A stretch of 64,000 nt of DNA from Limnoperna fortunei (GCA_944474755.1 OX104114.1:48487070-48551069); one strand, 5' to 3'; positions 24,023 through 38,109 are shown, numbered from the stretch's first letter. Numbers and translations: made by a program. The notes: generated by a model from the sequence alone, not told the origin.

Positions 24023-25239
24023 TAAAAAATGAAGAAATGAACCAGTTAACATAAAGTTATAAAACGACCTTTTATGAATTTGTTTTAATCGACTGTTTTC
24101 ACGTATATAGAATATTGATCTAGCTCTCATTTGGTATCAAAATTGTATTTTTATCTTACTGAATGAACAATATTGACTTGATTTCAATTGGTAGTCAGAG
24201 AAAGTATTTCGTTTTGATATAAAAATTTCACGGATTCTGTTAAGTGTATTGAGTTTCAATAATTCGGTTTGGTTGGCTATTTAAAGACTTTTTCCCGCTC
24301 ATTTCTTGAGGTTTAGACACCAAACAGTTTGACAAGTTTATAATATGCATTATTTTTTTATTAGAAGGTTAACTTTCCTAATATTTGTTTCTGTGCTACA
24401 GATTGAGAGCATGGCGTTTTATTGCTGATTTTTGCATTCAACAGAAAGATTTAACTCATTTTCTGTATTTATATTTATAAACTGTTTGGTTTCCCTCTTC
24501 TGCCTAAAATGTGTTGTGTCTTTGTTAACATTTATTAATGATTTATGGTTGGACGAACAAAGTGAAGGAGAACATAAGAAACAATAAACCAGTTCAATGA
24601 TACGACTATAGTTAGAACTATGAAATAATGAGAACATGAATTATGAGATTGAACTATTATCTTTCTGAAGTCACTGTAAATGATTCGTTAATGGGATTCG
24701 ATTCTCTGCGGTCATTTTCATTGAAATGAAGAAAATTTTCAGTTCCATATTAAGCCTAACGTATACATCTGTTCAGTATAAGAAGAGCAAACAATAAAGT
24801 ATTATGTCAGAAAATATCATACTTTATAGCAAAATAAATTTTTTAAAGTTTACAAAATGTCAATCTGCATGACGTGTGCGAACCACTTATTAATAGTTCA
24901 TCAAACGCGCTGTATCTAAAGGATAAATTTACCGAAGACACTGGTGGATAGCTATTAAGGGAGTTGGAAGATGTTTTAAAATAGCCTGCATCATACAAAT
25001 CGTTAATACAAATACGCGAGTACCAAATATCAAACCATTCTGACTGAAGTCAGCTTTTTGGACATATACATGGCCACTAGTAAGTAGGGGTCTGGTAGAT
25101 ACGAAAATCGCTTGCAAGATATAATTTATTGATAAAAGCCATAACAAAATTTTAAACCACCTCGACTACCAGAAGACGGAAACTACTGATGAAAATTTAC
25201 TTGGTGTAAACAATAACAATGGCTTAGAATGTACAAGGC

Positions 25240-25590
25240 TACATACCACTTACGGAAGCCGGGAAACATTTGACGGAATTTGTTCTGGCGTATGGAAGGC
25301 AAACAGGAAGTAGGGGGCAAAAGATATGGATAAAGTTTACTTCGCACGGACAATGCAATAGAAAAATGCACGACGTGTCATACGATTCACTTACGAAGTC
25401 GAGAAATGTTTAACGGTTATTAATGATACGTATGCGCGGCAAACAGGAAGTAGGAAAAGACCGTTCTGAAAATTGAGAACAATTTACAATATATAGGTAC
25501 AATAAAACCATTACGATTTACAGAAGCCGCGAAATGCAATACAAAAATTAGCGTAAGGCACAGCGGCAACAGGAATTAAGTGTTTGACAT
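25240..25590. repeat. Degenerate tandem repeat, period about 140 bp
   Basis: The block CACTTACGGAAGCCGGGAAA..GGCAAACAGGAAGTAGG (25247-25315) recurs diverged at 25389-25455 (CACTTACGAAGTCGAGAAAT..GGCAAACAGGAAGTAGG) and at 25515-25580. No coding potential across units. Confidence 0.55.
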
Positions 25591-27659
25591 GTTTGAAAAC
25601 AGCCTACAACGTACAATCCATTTGCGCAAGTCACCACACCAATCATCAAGTTATTCTGATTTACGAAAGTGACGAAACTATTTGGACGCACAGTGTAAGG
25701 TCAATCTCGAGGTTTTTACAATGATATAATACTGTTCATTTTTAACTACGTGTCATACAAGTTTTCCTTTTCAAGATAATTAGGGAGGCTTATATTGCTA
25801 AAAGTATTTCTTCTTGAGAATTTCTCTTTTGTACGCTACTTCAAACTTTACTTTTTGGACAGGTATCTTTATTTTAAAATTTTATGCAACCCATCTGGTA
25901 ATGTTGACCCAATTCATACCTTATATTTTTTTTAAATAAAAAACGTATCTGCAAAGATTTTTTCCGTGTTATTTATTTAATGTCACTTTCTTCACACGTT
26001 GAGTTTTTATTTTTTGATGACACTTGCATATAGGTGTACGAACTCCTAGGTATAGCTTTATCGACATATAGCAAAGGTTTTTTCTAAAGCTGGTACCATT
26101 GAATTTGATAGTTATTTTATGGAAGACGGATTTGGTTGAGAAAGTGTGACTGTGTGTGTTAATTTCGGGGGTGGGAGGTGGTGGCACATTGGTTAAAAAA
26201 TAAATATCCCTATGATGATTTAGGCTAACTTTGGTCCTCATGAAACCATTTGTTTCGAGAGAAACCATTTAAAAAGACCATTTTCCAGAACCTAGAATAA
26301 GTTACCACTCTTCTTTACAAAGCTACAGTTTGCAGTGAAAGGTAACCCGTTTTTTCGAACAATGACAAATACTGCAACAGCGTGAAAATATTCTGATATA
26401 AAAGGATTATACTAGAAATTATAATTGATATATAAATCTTCAAACATTCGTATTGATGAAGCTGAGAAGCGAAATATAATAGAAACTATGACGGATAAAA
26501 GTTGTATATTTATATGTATAAGTTATATAACACAAATATTGTAAAATAAAGGCAACACACTTGAACAAATAATTTCTACCCAATAACAATTCTTAGCTGT
26601 ATTGGAAAACTCTATACTCATGCGTATTCAAAGATGAACCACAGATGAAACAAAAATGTTGAATTAGAATAAGTTTGGAACAAAAATATGTTACTTGACT
26701 TTAGACAGTATCTTAACACTTTATTCTTTTATATATTTTAAAATGTAAATAATTGAACATTACTGTTTCTATTTATACTTCGCGAAAACTTTCTATACAG
26801 TATGGCGAGATGCTCGTTAACATAACGTATTTTTGAAAAAGTTATACATTGTTATTAGGAACAAGTGATCTTTTGTAACATGTAAATCTGGTGATTTCCT
26901 ATGTGGCATAGAAGTTAGACAGGGCAAAAACTGATTACATTTTCGTTTGCTATAAATTTCAACGAATTGTAGGTATTCCCGAAGAGACGAACTGACGTCG
27001 AATCGTAATAATCAATTCCTATATGACGACGTTATGATTTTGCTATGTAAACATAGCCTTGCTAATATTCCAATAAATTTAGTTTTCACATGCGTTAGTT
27101 GTTCTGTTCTAATGGGTTGAATTTTATCAAAATAGGTTTTGATTAAATTCAACCAATTACTTGTCTAAAAAATATCGTTATTGTTAATAAAGTTTATTTG
27201 TTTCTGTCTGAATTACGAGATTTGCAAAATATTATTAATCCTTGCAGATGTCTGCTGTCTAGCCATGTTGCAGATGCTGATATTATCTAAGTTTGGTTTT
27301 CATCCTTTAAAATTTCATTATATTTTTAGAGGAATGATCTTGGATTTGGTTGGATAAAATAGAGACCCCTTTATAATAAAAGAAATGATCCATATATTCT
27401 GCTGATATAATAAACGATTCTGAATATTTCTATAATGATTGTTATATTTCATCTATATGTACATTGTTTGTAAATGACTCAAAGTCGTTATTAGTTAGCC
27501 CTTAGTGCCTGTCATATTTTTGAGTTTTGAAATAGCAGATAATTAATGTACTACTGTTTATACAATTTTTAAATTTGTTGCTACATGGATATCTTTGATT
27601 AAGTTTAAATAAAAATGATTCTAGATTTAGAATATATAAATAGAACTAAATAGAACACA

Positions 27660-28870
27660 AAATGTGCGTACAATAGTTAACAAACACGTTTATTGTCCGT
27701 ACAATGTAACTTGACCTTTTAACAAGTTTTTGATCTTAAAAAGATAACTAGAGGCTTTCATGAGCCTGTAATCGCTCACCTGGAACACACATTTAAAATT
27801 AATTTTTGCAATTTTCGGTTTCAGTCTAGCTATAGCTTTTAGTTACTGTGCAAAAACTAAACATTTCTTCAAAAATTTTGGTTTAGCTTAATAACTCCTA
27901 TAAGGTGCTAGCAGAACATTTCTGAAAATTAAATGATTTGTAGGCCTTGTCCTTTAGGGTAATTTAGTTATTTATAGTTTTGCTCTAGGTGTTATAGACT
28001 AGTTTATAACACAAAAACTGATTATTTGTCCAAATTCGTAATTAAAGGGCAATAACTCCAATAAAGATTCACCTTGCAATTTTGGACTATTCAGTAATTT
28101 GCTGATCATTTGTGCAATTTACAGTTTCAATCTAGCTGTTAAGGGATTTACGTTACAGGGCAAAACTACAAATTCCACCCAAAATGTTTATTAAAGGGTT
28201 ATAACTCCTACGAGGAGTTATCTAATAATTTCAGAACAATAAAGTGAATTGTAGAACTTTACTTACTGATCATATTTGCAATTTATAGTTTCACTCTATT
28301 TGTTATAGTATTTAAGTTACCAGACATAAACGGAAAAATTTCTAAACAAAATTGCCATGTAATGGCAATAACTTATATAAGGAGTCATATGACAATTTCA
28401 GACCATAGAGTGAATTGTAGGGCTTGTATTGCTGATAATTTTTGCTATTTACAGTTTCACTCTGGCTTTAAGTTAAAGGGCAAAAACAGAAAATTAATTT
28501 TAAAAATTTGCCATCTAAGGGCAATAACTCATAAAAGGAGTCATCTGACAATTTCAGACCAATGAAGTGAATGAAAGACTTAAATTGCTGATCATTTGTG
28601 CAATTTACAGTTTCTCCCTAGTATTGATACGTTTGAAGTAAAGGTTTTCTCTATGGCTATTATTTTTGAGATATTGATAAAAAACGTGCGTTGACCCATG
28701 TTCCTTTTTGAGTAATGGCGACCAAAATGTCCGTTGATCAACACCCTGGGTACAAATTTGAAACTAGGAAGATGATTATGTCCAAGTTTAAAAAATAGCC
28801 CAGTAGTTTAAGATGAGAAGATTTCTGAAACGTTTACGATGGAAGACGGACGGCAAGTGATGGCAAAAGA
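27660..28870 (+). repeat. 1.2 kb dispersed repeat, copy 1
   Basis: Begins AATGTGCGTACAATAGTTAA, passes ACTAGAGGCTT..GAGCCTGTAATCGCTCACC, contains at least four diverged units with (AA)GGGCAATAACTC..AGGAGTCAT..GACAATTTCAGACC spaced about 150-165 bp, and ends near GGACGGCAAGTGATGGCAAA. The whole is repeated at 29890-31143. Such 'GGGCAATAACTC' repeats are frequent in bivalve genomes as far as I recall. Confidence 0.75.
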
Positions 28871-29889
28871 TAAAAATGTGAAATTTCAAGGTTAATACAG
28901 GTTATATAAATTGTTGTTATTATTGATATAATTAACAACGAAACATGACGAACTCAAAAACAAAACGGTGCACCCGCAATGATGACAATGACACAAAAAT
29001 ATGAAATAGAAACAACAGATAAAAGCTCCCCACTCTAAAACACCAGGAAAACATACCACAAAAAAAATCACAGCAAAAAATCTACTCAGTTCTGGAATTT
29101 CATTAAGCCAATTTTCCGAAAATCAGTTTCCAAGATTTGATCTTTTTACTTTATATAATGAGGGCCTTTGATGGCAAGTTGTCTATGTAGTAAAACAATC
29201 GATAACCGGCGTTTTAATACTTGGGTTACTCCAGTTGTGCTAGACTCCAATGGCAATTGACAACTTCGATGATTGGATATGCACTTTTCATTTAGATAGA
29301 GGACTGGCTGTACTCTTTAGAACTCCCTTTATCCCCCTAGGATGTCAATTTTACAAATTCTTTATATATAGCTTGAACCCTTCCGCATTTTCCCCACTTA
29401 TCTTTTTTAAATTAAATGCTTTTTTGTTTAAACTATGTTTTGTATTTCTGTGTGTTTTCTTCACTGACAGGAAAGAAGTAAAATAGTGATTTTATATAAA
29501 AAAAGAATAATTGTTATAATTTCACTTGACTTAGATATTACAGCGGATATAAATTTATATTTTCATTCCTAGGGAGACCGCCGTCGTGTATGGACGTTGG
29601 TTTATCCATCGTTAATAATTTATTATAAAAATTGCACAATTATATCCCTATGTGGTTGAGGGAATAAATAACAAACAAATAATGAATACAAATAAACACA
29701 GTAAACCTTTCATACAGTACACAGAGTCCACTTTTCTCAGTATTAAAGACGTTTTAACGAATGAAGCAACACACTGCAAATGATCGGATTTGTATGCAAT
29801 TTGTATGTATTTATCTTTATCATTTAGATTTTTATGAGTTAAGAAAGTTTAATTCCAAATCTATTCTTTAATCTTTATATTTTGGATAA

Positions 29890-31143
29890 TGAAACTAGAG
29901 GCTCCTAGAAGCCTGTCATCGTTTACCTGGAACACAAATGTGCGTACAATAGTTAACAAACACGTTTATTGTCCGTACAATGTAACTTGACCTTTAAACA
30001 AGTTTTTGATCTTAAAAAGATAACTAGAGGCTCCAAGGAGCCTGTAATCGCTCATCTGGATCACAAATTAAAAATTTTTGCACTATACAGTTTCAGTCAA
30101 CTTGTTATAGCTCTTTGTTACTGTGTGGAAACTACATGTATACATTTCTTCAAAAATTTTGTTCAAGGTTAATAACTCCCATAAGGCGACATCAGAGAAT
30201 TTCTGAAAATTAAATGATTTGTAGGGCTTGTACTTTAAGTTAATTTTATAATTTACAGTTACTCTAGGTTTTATCGATTTTAATTTATAACACAAAAACT
30301 GATTATATTGTCCAAATTCGTAATTGAACTAAAACTAAACAATTTTTGACTAAGCAATGATTTGTACCTCTTGCTATTTTGATCATTTGTGCAATTTACA
30401 GTTTTAATCTAGCTGTTATTGCATTTATGTTACAGGGCAAAAAAGAATTTAACCAAATATTTTTTATTAAAGGGCAATAACTCATACATGGAGTCATCTG
30501 ACAATTTCAGACAATATAATGAATAGTAGGGATGGTACTGCTGATAATTTTTGCCATTAACAGTTTCAATCTAGCTGTTATAGTTTTTAAGTTACAGGAT
30601 AAAAACGGAAAATATCATAAAAATTGTCGTTTAGGGGCAATAACTCATATAAGGAGTCATCTGATTATTTCAAACCAACAAAGCTAATTGTAGGGCTGAC
30701 TTGTATTGCTAATCATTTTTGCCATTAACAGTTCCACTAAAGCTCTGATAGTTTTCAAGTTATATTGTAAATAATGAGGATTTTGTCAAAAATCGTCATT
30801 AATCTCCTACAGGACGCAATTACACAACTTCACACTAATAGCAAGTTTTGTAAACATATGTGCTGATTAATTTGAAGTAAAGGTTTCCTCTATAGATTTT
30901 ATAATTTTTTAGAACAAAAACGTGCGTTGACACCCTTTTCTATTTTAAGTAACAGCGGCCATCTTTGTCTGTTGATCAACATCCTGGGTACAAATTTGAA
31001 ACTAGAAACCCTTAGAATGATTGTGGCCAACTTTGAAAAAAAATTGGCCCAGTGGTTTCAGTGGAGAAGATTTTTGAAAAAGTTTACGACAGACACCAAG
31101 TGATGGCAAAAGCTCACATGGACCTTCGGTTCTGACGAGCTAA
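29890..31143 (+). repeat. 1.2 kb dispersed repeat, copy 2
   Basis: Co-linear with 27660-28870. Its left end occurs twice (CTAGAGGCTCCTAGAAGCCT at 29894 and CTAGAGGCTCCAAGGAGCCT at about 30024). Its right end is complete: CAAGTGATGGCAAAAGCTCA, then CATGGACCTTCGGTTCTGACGAGCTAAAAA. Both ends can form small hairpins. Confidence 0.75.
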
Positions 31144-31149
31144 AAAGAA

Positions 31150-34100
31150 ATGAATTTCGTTTTCAATTTTTTTCATATTTCACATTTCACAAAGCATATC
31201 ATTTATGTTTAGGTTTATATCTACCTCTTTCAATTTCTAAAAGTGGTAACTAATTCTCTTTTCTCTTTGTACATACATTTATAAAGTAAACGATTTAAAT
31301 ATTTAAATTTAACATAATGTTCGAATCATATGAAAACTATTGCTTCAAGAACAACGCGGATGACGGTAATCGGAGCAAGTTCTTTTGGCAACAATACTCC
31401 CATAGAGCAAGAAAACAACTACCATTAGAATATCCTATATGCAAATATTCAATTCTTAGAACCAGAGAAATAAAACACAAACGCCAAATTTCAATTTGGA
31501 TAGCCACACGACAAAGCCATGTGCTGCATTTTATAATAAATTCAAAATACATTCAATACACAATCAGTCTCTTCGCAATTTTTTATGTTCACACAGCACT
31601 TGAACTATAATGAAATAATATATACGCAAGACAAAAAATGCAGAAATCTTTATGAAAAAATATAAGAGGTGCTAACACTTAGGCCTTGTCGTGCTGAATG
31701 AAACAGATCGTGCAACCGCGGGAATATCTACCATCTATGGGAGACAACCCAAAAGAAATTAATTTCACTCTAATTCAGTCCCTTCAAACGATTGAAATTA
31801 TATAACTTCTAATTGCATAGTAAGCACACCTGGTCCGAGCACACTACATACAAACAAAATTACGCCGGAAATTGTTATTAATTTTGCATCGTATTAGTTG
31901 AAATGCACCTGGAAAGGTAGCTTAAAGAATTACTAGACTTGCACACATTCTAGAACGACGTCTGCAGACTGCAATCAACATTCAAACGAGAATGGGGTCA
32001 TTTTTAAAAGCGCTAGTGAGCAGAGTTTTTTTATTTGAAATTTACCAGCAAACTGTGTCTGTCAATCGGTCGCAAAACTTTTGCTTTCGTGTTAAACCGA
32101 TTTGCACAATAATAAGTGACTAACGATTGAACAGAATGTCGGGTTGTCAGAGCGTGTTTAACTAAAAATGGGGGAAGGGCTATGAAAACCGAACCTGATC
32201 AATTTCAACTATGACACAGTTGTTTTCCTCTATTAGGTTTGCCCCTATGTAATGTCTACAATATATGATGTTTGGCGAGGTTTTATACAGTTAAGAATAC
32301 ATGGAAAATCTAAATTAGTAAGCATACACAATTGATTTGTGTGTCCTTTTTCATTTTCTTTGAATGTCCTTAATAGAAATCTTTACGAGCCTTCTTCTCA
32401 ATATATAAATATAAAAATACCAAATATTACAAACTTGTCCCATATTGATAAAATAAAACATCTGAAGGTCTTATGTATGTAATTGCTTTATATAAAAAGT
32501 CTTTATAACGGAAGAAAGTGGACTCGCTAAGGTTTAGAACGAATAATCGTATCCTCGCTTTTATTTTGGTCAATCCGACAAATTACAACTTACAACGGAT
32601 TATAACGACAGTAAAATTTGGCCGATCAAATGTCATAAGAAAGCATTCTTTTCTTATGTGTTTATTTTATGTTTATATGGCATCAACCTTGTAGGGTACA
32701 AAACGCCCTGAATAAAATTGTATTATTCGCCACAAAACAAATATTTTCAGAGTATTTTTTATCAAAACCAAACAGAGGGTCAAACTTAAATTTTGTTATC
32801 GAATATAAATACAAAGATTTTATATATTATTTTCTATATAGACAACACACAACGAGAATCGTCATATCAGCACTATAGAAAACGTATCACGTGCTCAATT
32901 GTAAATTTGTGAACACTAATATATATTAACCCGTGCTAGCATTGAAACAGTCAGACATGCATGTTTTGTGATAATGGCGCAGTTGAATTTAAATTTTATG
33001 TTAGAATTTTTTATGGTTTGATAGACGCTTGGAAATATTTATTTCAATAAGCATTAACAGATGTCGATAATTAGAAGTCGTCTTGCTTGTCGAACTTCTT
33101 GTTTATCCTTTGTGCTTAAAAATTAAACATACTTGCAGCTTCCAACTGGTCGCTTTCTACTAATGAGTCACTGGTGTTGCTCTTCAATGATTCTTTCTCA
33201 ATGGAAAAACGAGAAAGTGTGTTCTCTAAACTTATTATGATCATAATGGTATTCTTTTTACTAGTCACTAGGTGGAGCTTGTTTGGAAATGGGGGGGGGG
33301 GGGGGTTGAGGGATCAAAATCTGTATTATTTTCATGAATAGCTTAATCAAGTTTATAGACTGTGAAAGTGTCAGTCACACTGCAGCTATTTGTTCACATT
33401 TAAAGTTTTTAATATTTTTTCAGGCAAGCACTTGCCAGTAGAGCTAGATTAGAAATCCCAGTTTTTAAACACATAAGTATTACAAGGTACATATAATTCA
33501 AGGCTTTCGAGTTATATTTCCTTTATTTCCTTAATTTAAGTGTTAATCTAGTGGCGAGTGTGTCGCACCTCCCCCCCCCAAGTCATTTTGGATCTTGTAC
33601 ATCTGAAATACATTCTATGCCTATCTGAAGACTAATCTCTAATTTAAACACTATGTAATGTTTTTAAATGCAATTTAGTTTGAGATATACTTTTGCTATT
33701 TTGAAATATATCCAACACTATTATACAAAAAAAAAATAAATAAAAGCTGCCATCATGCCATCAATTTTTGTTGTATTTTGTTATGTGTATTGTGGTGTTA
33801 ATAAATTTGAAAACAACCATTTAACTGTCAAAAGTTTACATGATGAATTTACCTCAATTCAGATAATACTTAACATGTTTTGGTAATACAGTACAGCCAT
33901 CATGTAATAAAACTAACAAGTATGACAGAATATTAAGGAGGGATACACTCAGCTGGGTCTGTAGTATCTATCATCCATACACTTCTAGTTGAGAGTTGTA
34001 TTCTTCTGAAACCACAAGGGGGTGCTTAACTTGAAAGAGGTCATTGAGAAGAGGGATTTCAGGATCGAAAGGGTTCTCTTATCTAAATGTCCAATGTATA

Positions 34101-36980
34101 CAGATGTTTGCTTTGCTTCCGATTTGTTTTCTTATTATTGGAAATTAAAATTTTAGCAACTTTAAAAAAAATCGCAAAAGTCGGAAATGGCCAGGTTGCA
34201 AATCCAAGTGCCTTAACAAATAGGGAATAGTTTACAATTTGTGTCAAAAAGACAATCCACAAATCAAAGTCTGAGAAACCGGCATACTCCATAACCACCA
34301 ACCAATTTACATTTATTCTAATTCGTAATCGAAGCTCCTTCATAACTTGAAAGCGTTCGAAAAAAAAACCGATCAATCGCTATAAATGAAGCTTTTCATT
34401 CGTAAAATGTTCTGTTCCGAGTCAACTTGAAATGCATGCTTAAGGATATAAGAGATAACAATCAATGTCCATCAATGCCCGCACCATCGAGAAGCGTATG
34501 AGCATGGATTAGTCGTAATTTACATAGTTATTCAAACTGGTAGTAGAGGCCCAGATTATTTTTGGAGGATACGATCTCCTCGTACAGAGAACTAAGATTT
34601 TTATGAAAAGAGCTATTTGATTAGGAGGATCTAGATGGTATGAAATCCTTAGGATACCAATACTATGTATTAGGGAGATATCGAGTTTAATAATACAAAA
34701 ACCGAAAGCCAGTAGAAGTTACACTTGCACATGAATCGTATCGCACTTCATTAGAATGATAAATGATAAAACAGCACCTGAGTCGTATTCTTTTCTATCC
34801 GTTCGATATCGGCCGTATGCTTATATTTTTAAGCAGCATTAACTTGGATCTAGCTCGGCTTGAGTCAACTATGGTGTCTTTTTAGAAAGGCATAGTGATT
34901 CGTTCTCATCGAAGAATACAGACCAACGTTTTCAATCAAAACTCAATTGTTTCCTCATGAGACAGCCTAATTCCAAATCCTTCTCTTATAATGCGTACTT
35001 TGGACTGTAAAGAGACACCTAGAAGGATTATCGCAGCATTTCGGACCGATAAGAGCAACGATCAGACGCATATACAAGAAGACAAATATACTTAAGACCA
35101 AATTTGTCAAATTTTAGATTTTCTGATTGAGTACAATTCCTTATATCTACTTCTAGAAATAGACTGGGTAAAATACCATACTCTACGATAAACGTGATGA
35201 ATTTAACTTTCCAATTCTCAATTTCCCATTTTACATGTTTGTCATAATCCGTATCTGAAATCAGCTTTTGACTTAAAGCTCTTTTCTTGTTCGGTCGGAT
35301 TCCTTGCTATATATTTAGAGTATATTTCTGATATATTCGAAGAAGTAAGTCTAATACTTTATCTAACTTGTCTTTATGACAACACCCCTCATGTAGGCTT
35401 CTTTCAGGATGTTTCTTTGTTTAACCGCTGCTATTCCGCTTTCGTGATTTCTCCTTGTCTATTTTAATCTTCCTTTACATACCATCCACTTTATCTAAAA
35501 AACAGTCCAGATAATAAGAAGGTCAAGTCTTACTATGGATATCGATTTCCAGTTTGAATTTTTCGACAGGCTCGTTGTCGTCTTGAAATTTGTTTTTGTT
35601 TGAATATGTGTTGAACGTTGGTTTCTGCAATGTTTCATCTATATCATGGCGTCCAGTTTTTATTGGGGGAGGAAGCCGGAATACTAGGAGAAAACACCCG
35701 ACCTGAAGTATGAAAAATGACAGTCCTTGTCAATTTGTTTTGGAATCGATTAATCCCATCCCGCATTGAGACTTTAAACCACAACTTTACAAACCACGTG
35801 ATCAATAAACTTGCAAATTTACAGGCCACGTGATCAATAAACCCCCAAATTCGCAGACTACGTGATCAATAGTAGATGACTACCTTAACCACTCGGCCAC
35901 CGAGTCCACCATCTTGAAAGTGAGACGGTTTATCGATAAAATAACGGGCTTTAACCAGCCAAAGGTTGAAATAAGTATGTCTCGATATTTTAAAGCATTT
36001 AAATTCCATCAACCTTTCCCAGGTAATACATCCCGATATACTTAAAGAAACCTTCTGATGAGGAAGGCTCATGCACTAATAACCGTATGCCTCATTCGAC
36101 GTTCTCCAAACGTACACTCGATTATTGTCTAATAACTATACTGAATATATTGGTTCTAGTATTGACGCAGGGTCCACCTTTGTCGCTTGACACCAAGAAA
36201 GTCTTTTCGTTTTGTTCACCTTTAGTACAACCATTTTCTTACGAACAACTCTGCGAAATATTTCTTTACACAAATTACGCTTGATTGTATTTTGACGTAT
36301 GCAAACCATTCGTTATATCACTTAATACTTGTCATGATTCTTTTTTACTTATTTCGAAAGTCTATCCTTTCTGCGTTGCGTGATGTTTTCAACGCTGCCC
36401 CTGGTGTTATACTTTTTCAAAATCGATTGTATTGTAGATTCAGAATTTTTTTTAATTTTACATTTTTCCAATTTCTTTGCCCTTGCTGTTCTGTTTTAAG
36501 TCCACCACGTGTTGTTTACGATCTCCACGTGCGACCCATTTTGTTTGTCAACGATGAGTCTCTGATGGAAAATATTATGTCACATAATTTTGACAGGGCA
36601 ATAGAGTGTATTTAAAACTGCATGTTTTTTGACAATCACAAATATCAACTCTCGCTACATACCGACACCATTTTACGTTTTTGTCCATTCAAACAAATAA
36701 ATCAAACATCTACTTCTAGCACCGTTTATAAGACGCTTAAGATTCCAGTTTAAACTTTATAATTTATTGCCTATTATGTAAGGGACTATCCGTGTGCTGT
36801 CGTCAACTTTGAGTGCGAGCGTGAAATTTTAGCTTCAGAATGGAACCGCAGGAAAATCAGCTGTAAAATTATTTTAAGCATTTCTAACTTTAATTTTGGT
36901 AAAATTAATGGAACAAGACTTAATTATACCTTTTTAATTCAACAGATGAAAAAAATACAATTGATAAAACGATTTGAACT
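31150..36980. other. Intergenic region; no gene recognised
   Basis: AT-rich with only short ORFs lacking motifs. Contains a 15-base poly-G (33291-33305), a minor repeat motif at 34170-34230 and a SINE at 35588-35912. The missing 5' exons of the acyltransferase gene were looked for here and not found by eye. Confidence 0.45.
35588..35912 (-). repeat. tRNA-derived SINE with internal triplication
   Basis: Minus-strand copy: head GGTGGCCGAGTGGTTAAGGT at right, body CCCCCAATAAAAACTGGACG at 35648-35672. The TGATCACGTGG segment between A and B boxes is present three times (CCACGTGATCAATAAAC twice, then CTACGTGATCAATAG, within 35780-35875), each about 32-35 bp apart. Confidence 0.75.
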
Positions 36981-36986
36981 CCGTGG

Positions 36987-38013
36987 AACGCCAAATCTGT
37001 CTTATATGATATTAGTTAATTGCATATGCTGTTAATTTATCATTATATGCTGTTCTTTCGTAAAAATATGCTGTTGATCCATCAGTGTATATTGTGGTTT
37101 GGTAATTATATGCCGTGGTTTCATAATTATATACTGTTGATACATTATTATAATGAGCTGGATTCCGAGTGTAATGTTTTGTGTCTTATTTTCTTAATGT
37201 ATCTTTTCAAACAGAAATTGAGTTGTGCTGTATAAATTTGTTACAACTGATAGACTGTTTGTAACAGATTAACAATTTCTCAATATTCATACCATAACGA
37301 ATACTGTTTTCTTTTTGCAAATATCATCTTTTGTCTACCGCGTATTAATCAATATTTTTGGAAATTGAATATAAATTTTCGTACTGTTGTCCATGGCTTT
37401 CAAGGGATCAGATATAATTAATATAGTGACGATTAAGTTTTATTATTTTTTCTTATCATAATTCCGATCACAGAGGAGGAACGAAATTGTGTCTTGTAAC
37501 CTTCACTAGGTCTAGCAGTGGAACATATGAAACGCTCTATAAAAATGAAAAAAAAACCGCTGAAATATTTGAGGAAATAATTATTGATTTCAAAATTAAA
37601 TTTTTGGGATCGACAAAAGGAGCACCAGCTCGACCATACGCGATAAGCGTCACCAAAACACGCCTACTTGGACTATAGCTCATTATGATGATGAAGGAAC
37701 ATCATTTAATTACGTAACCATAACATATAAAAAGGAATCACAGTATTTTATCACGAAAACACAGCATATACTGATTAATCAACAAGATTTAATTACGAAA
37801 CTACAGCATATAATGCTGACCAACAGCATATAATTACGAAACCGAAGCATATAATGATCGACCAACAGCATATAGTTATGAAACCACAACATATAATTAC
37901 GAACCAACAGCATATCATGATGGATTAACAGAATATAATTACTAAACAACGGCATATAAGGATTGAACAGCAGCATGTAATTAACTAATATCACATAAGG
38001 CAGCTATGACGTT
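36987..38013. mobile_element. Fold-back element with inverted arms of 'CATATAATTACGAAACCACA' units
   Basis: Left end AACGCCAAATCTGTCTTATA with TGATATTAGTTAATTGCATA is inverted at the right end (TAATTAACTAATATCACATA then AGGCAGCTATGACGTT). Each arm continues into degenerate tandem units of about 20 bp: ATATGCTGTTGATCCATC / ATTATATGCCGTGGTTTC on the left (37022-37165), the complement on the right (37700-37985). The centre (37170-37690) has a 63-codon ORF (37487-37678) without recognised motifs. It abuts the acyltransferase exon at 38110. Confidence 0.7.
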
Positions 38014-38109
38014 CCAAATATAACGCATGATATCCTTTCTAAAGATAAACATTGCTACATTAGTGCGTTGGGTTGTACATTAACCAACCGAATCTGTTTG
38101 TTTTTTCAG

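Larger units (their letters stand above)
21540..27650. other. Intergenic region upstream of the fusion gene; no gene recognised
   Basis: AT-rich. This stretch should hold the promoter of the minus-strand fusion gene, but no element can be singled out. A SINE tail lies at 23975-24022 and degenerate tandem repeats at about 25240-25590. A motif near 22572-22630 (CGCGAAAGTCTTAAATGACC) recurs near 34170-34230 (CGCAAAAGTCGGAAATGGCC), so it is a minor dispersed repeat. Confidence 0.5.

Noticed and set aside
31317..31610. 97-codon ORF overlapping a minus-strand ORF
   Set aside because: No motif and no sign of selection that can be seen; probably chance.
33291..33305. 15-base poly-G run (also 14 G at 49807-49820 and C-rich run at 46654)
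   Set aside because: Simple homopolymers, possibly of inaccurate length; no further structure.
33427..33486. Possible small exon with good-looking splice sites (TTTTTTCAG .. ACAAG|GTACAT)
   Set aside because: The 20-odd residues match no family motif and do not fit the acyltransferase; such pairs of sites occur by chance in AT-rich DNA.
36292..36615. 107-codon ORF with hydrophobic stretches
   Set aside because: No recognisable motif, no splice or domain evidence, and not matching the expected upstream exons of the acyltransferase gene.
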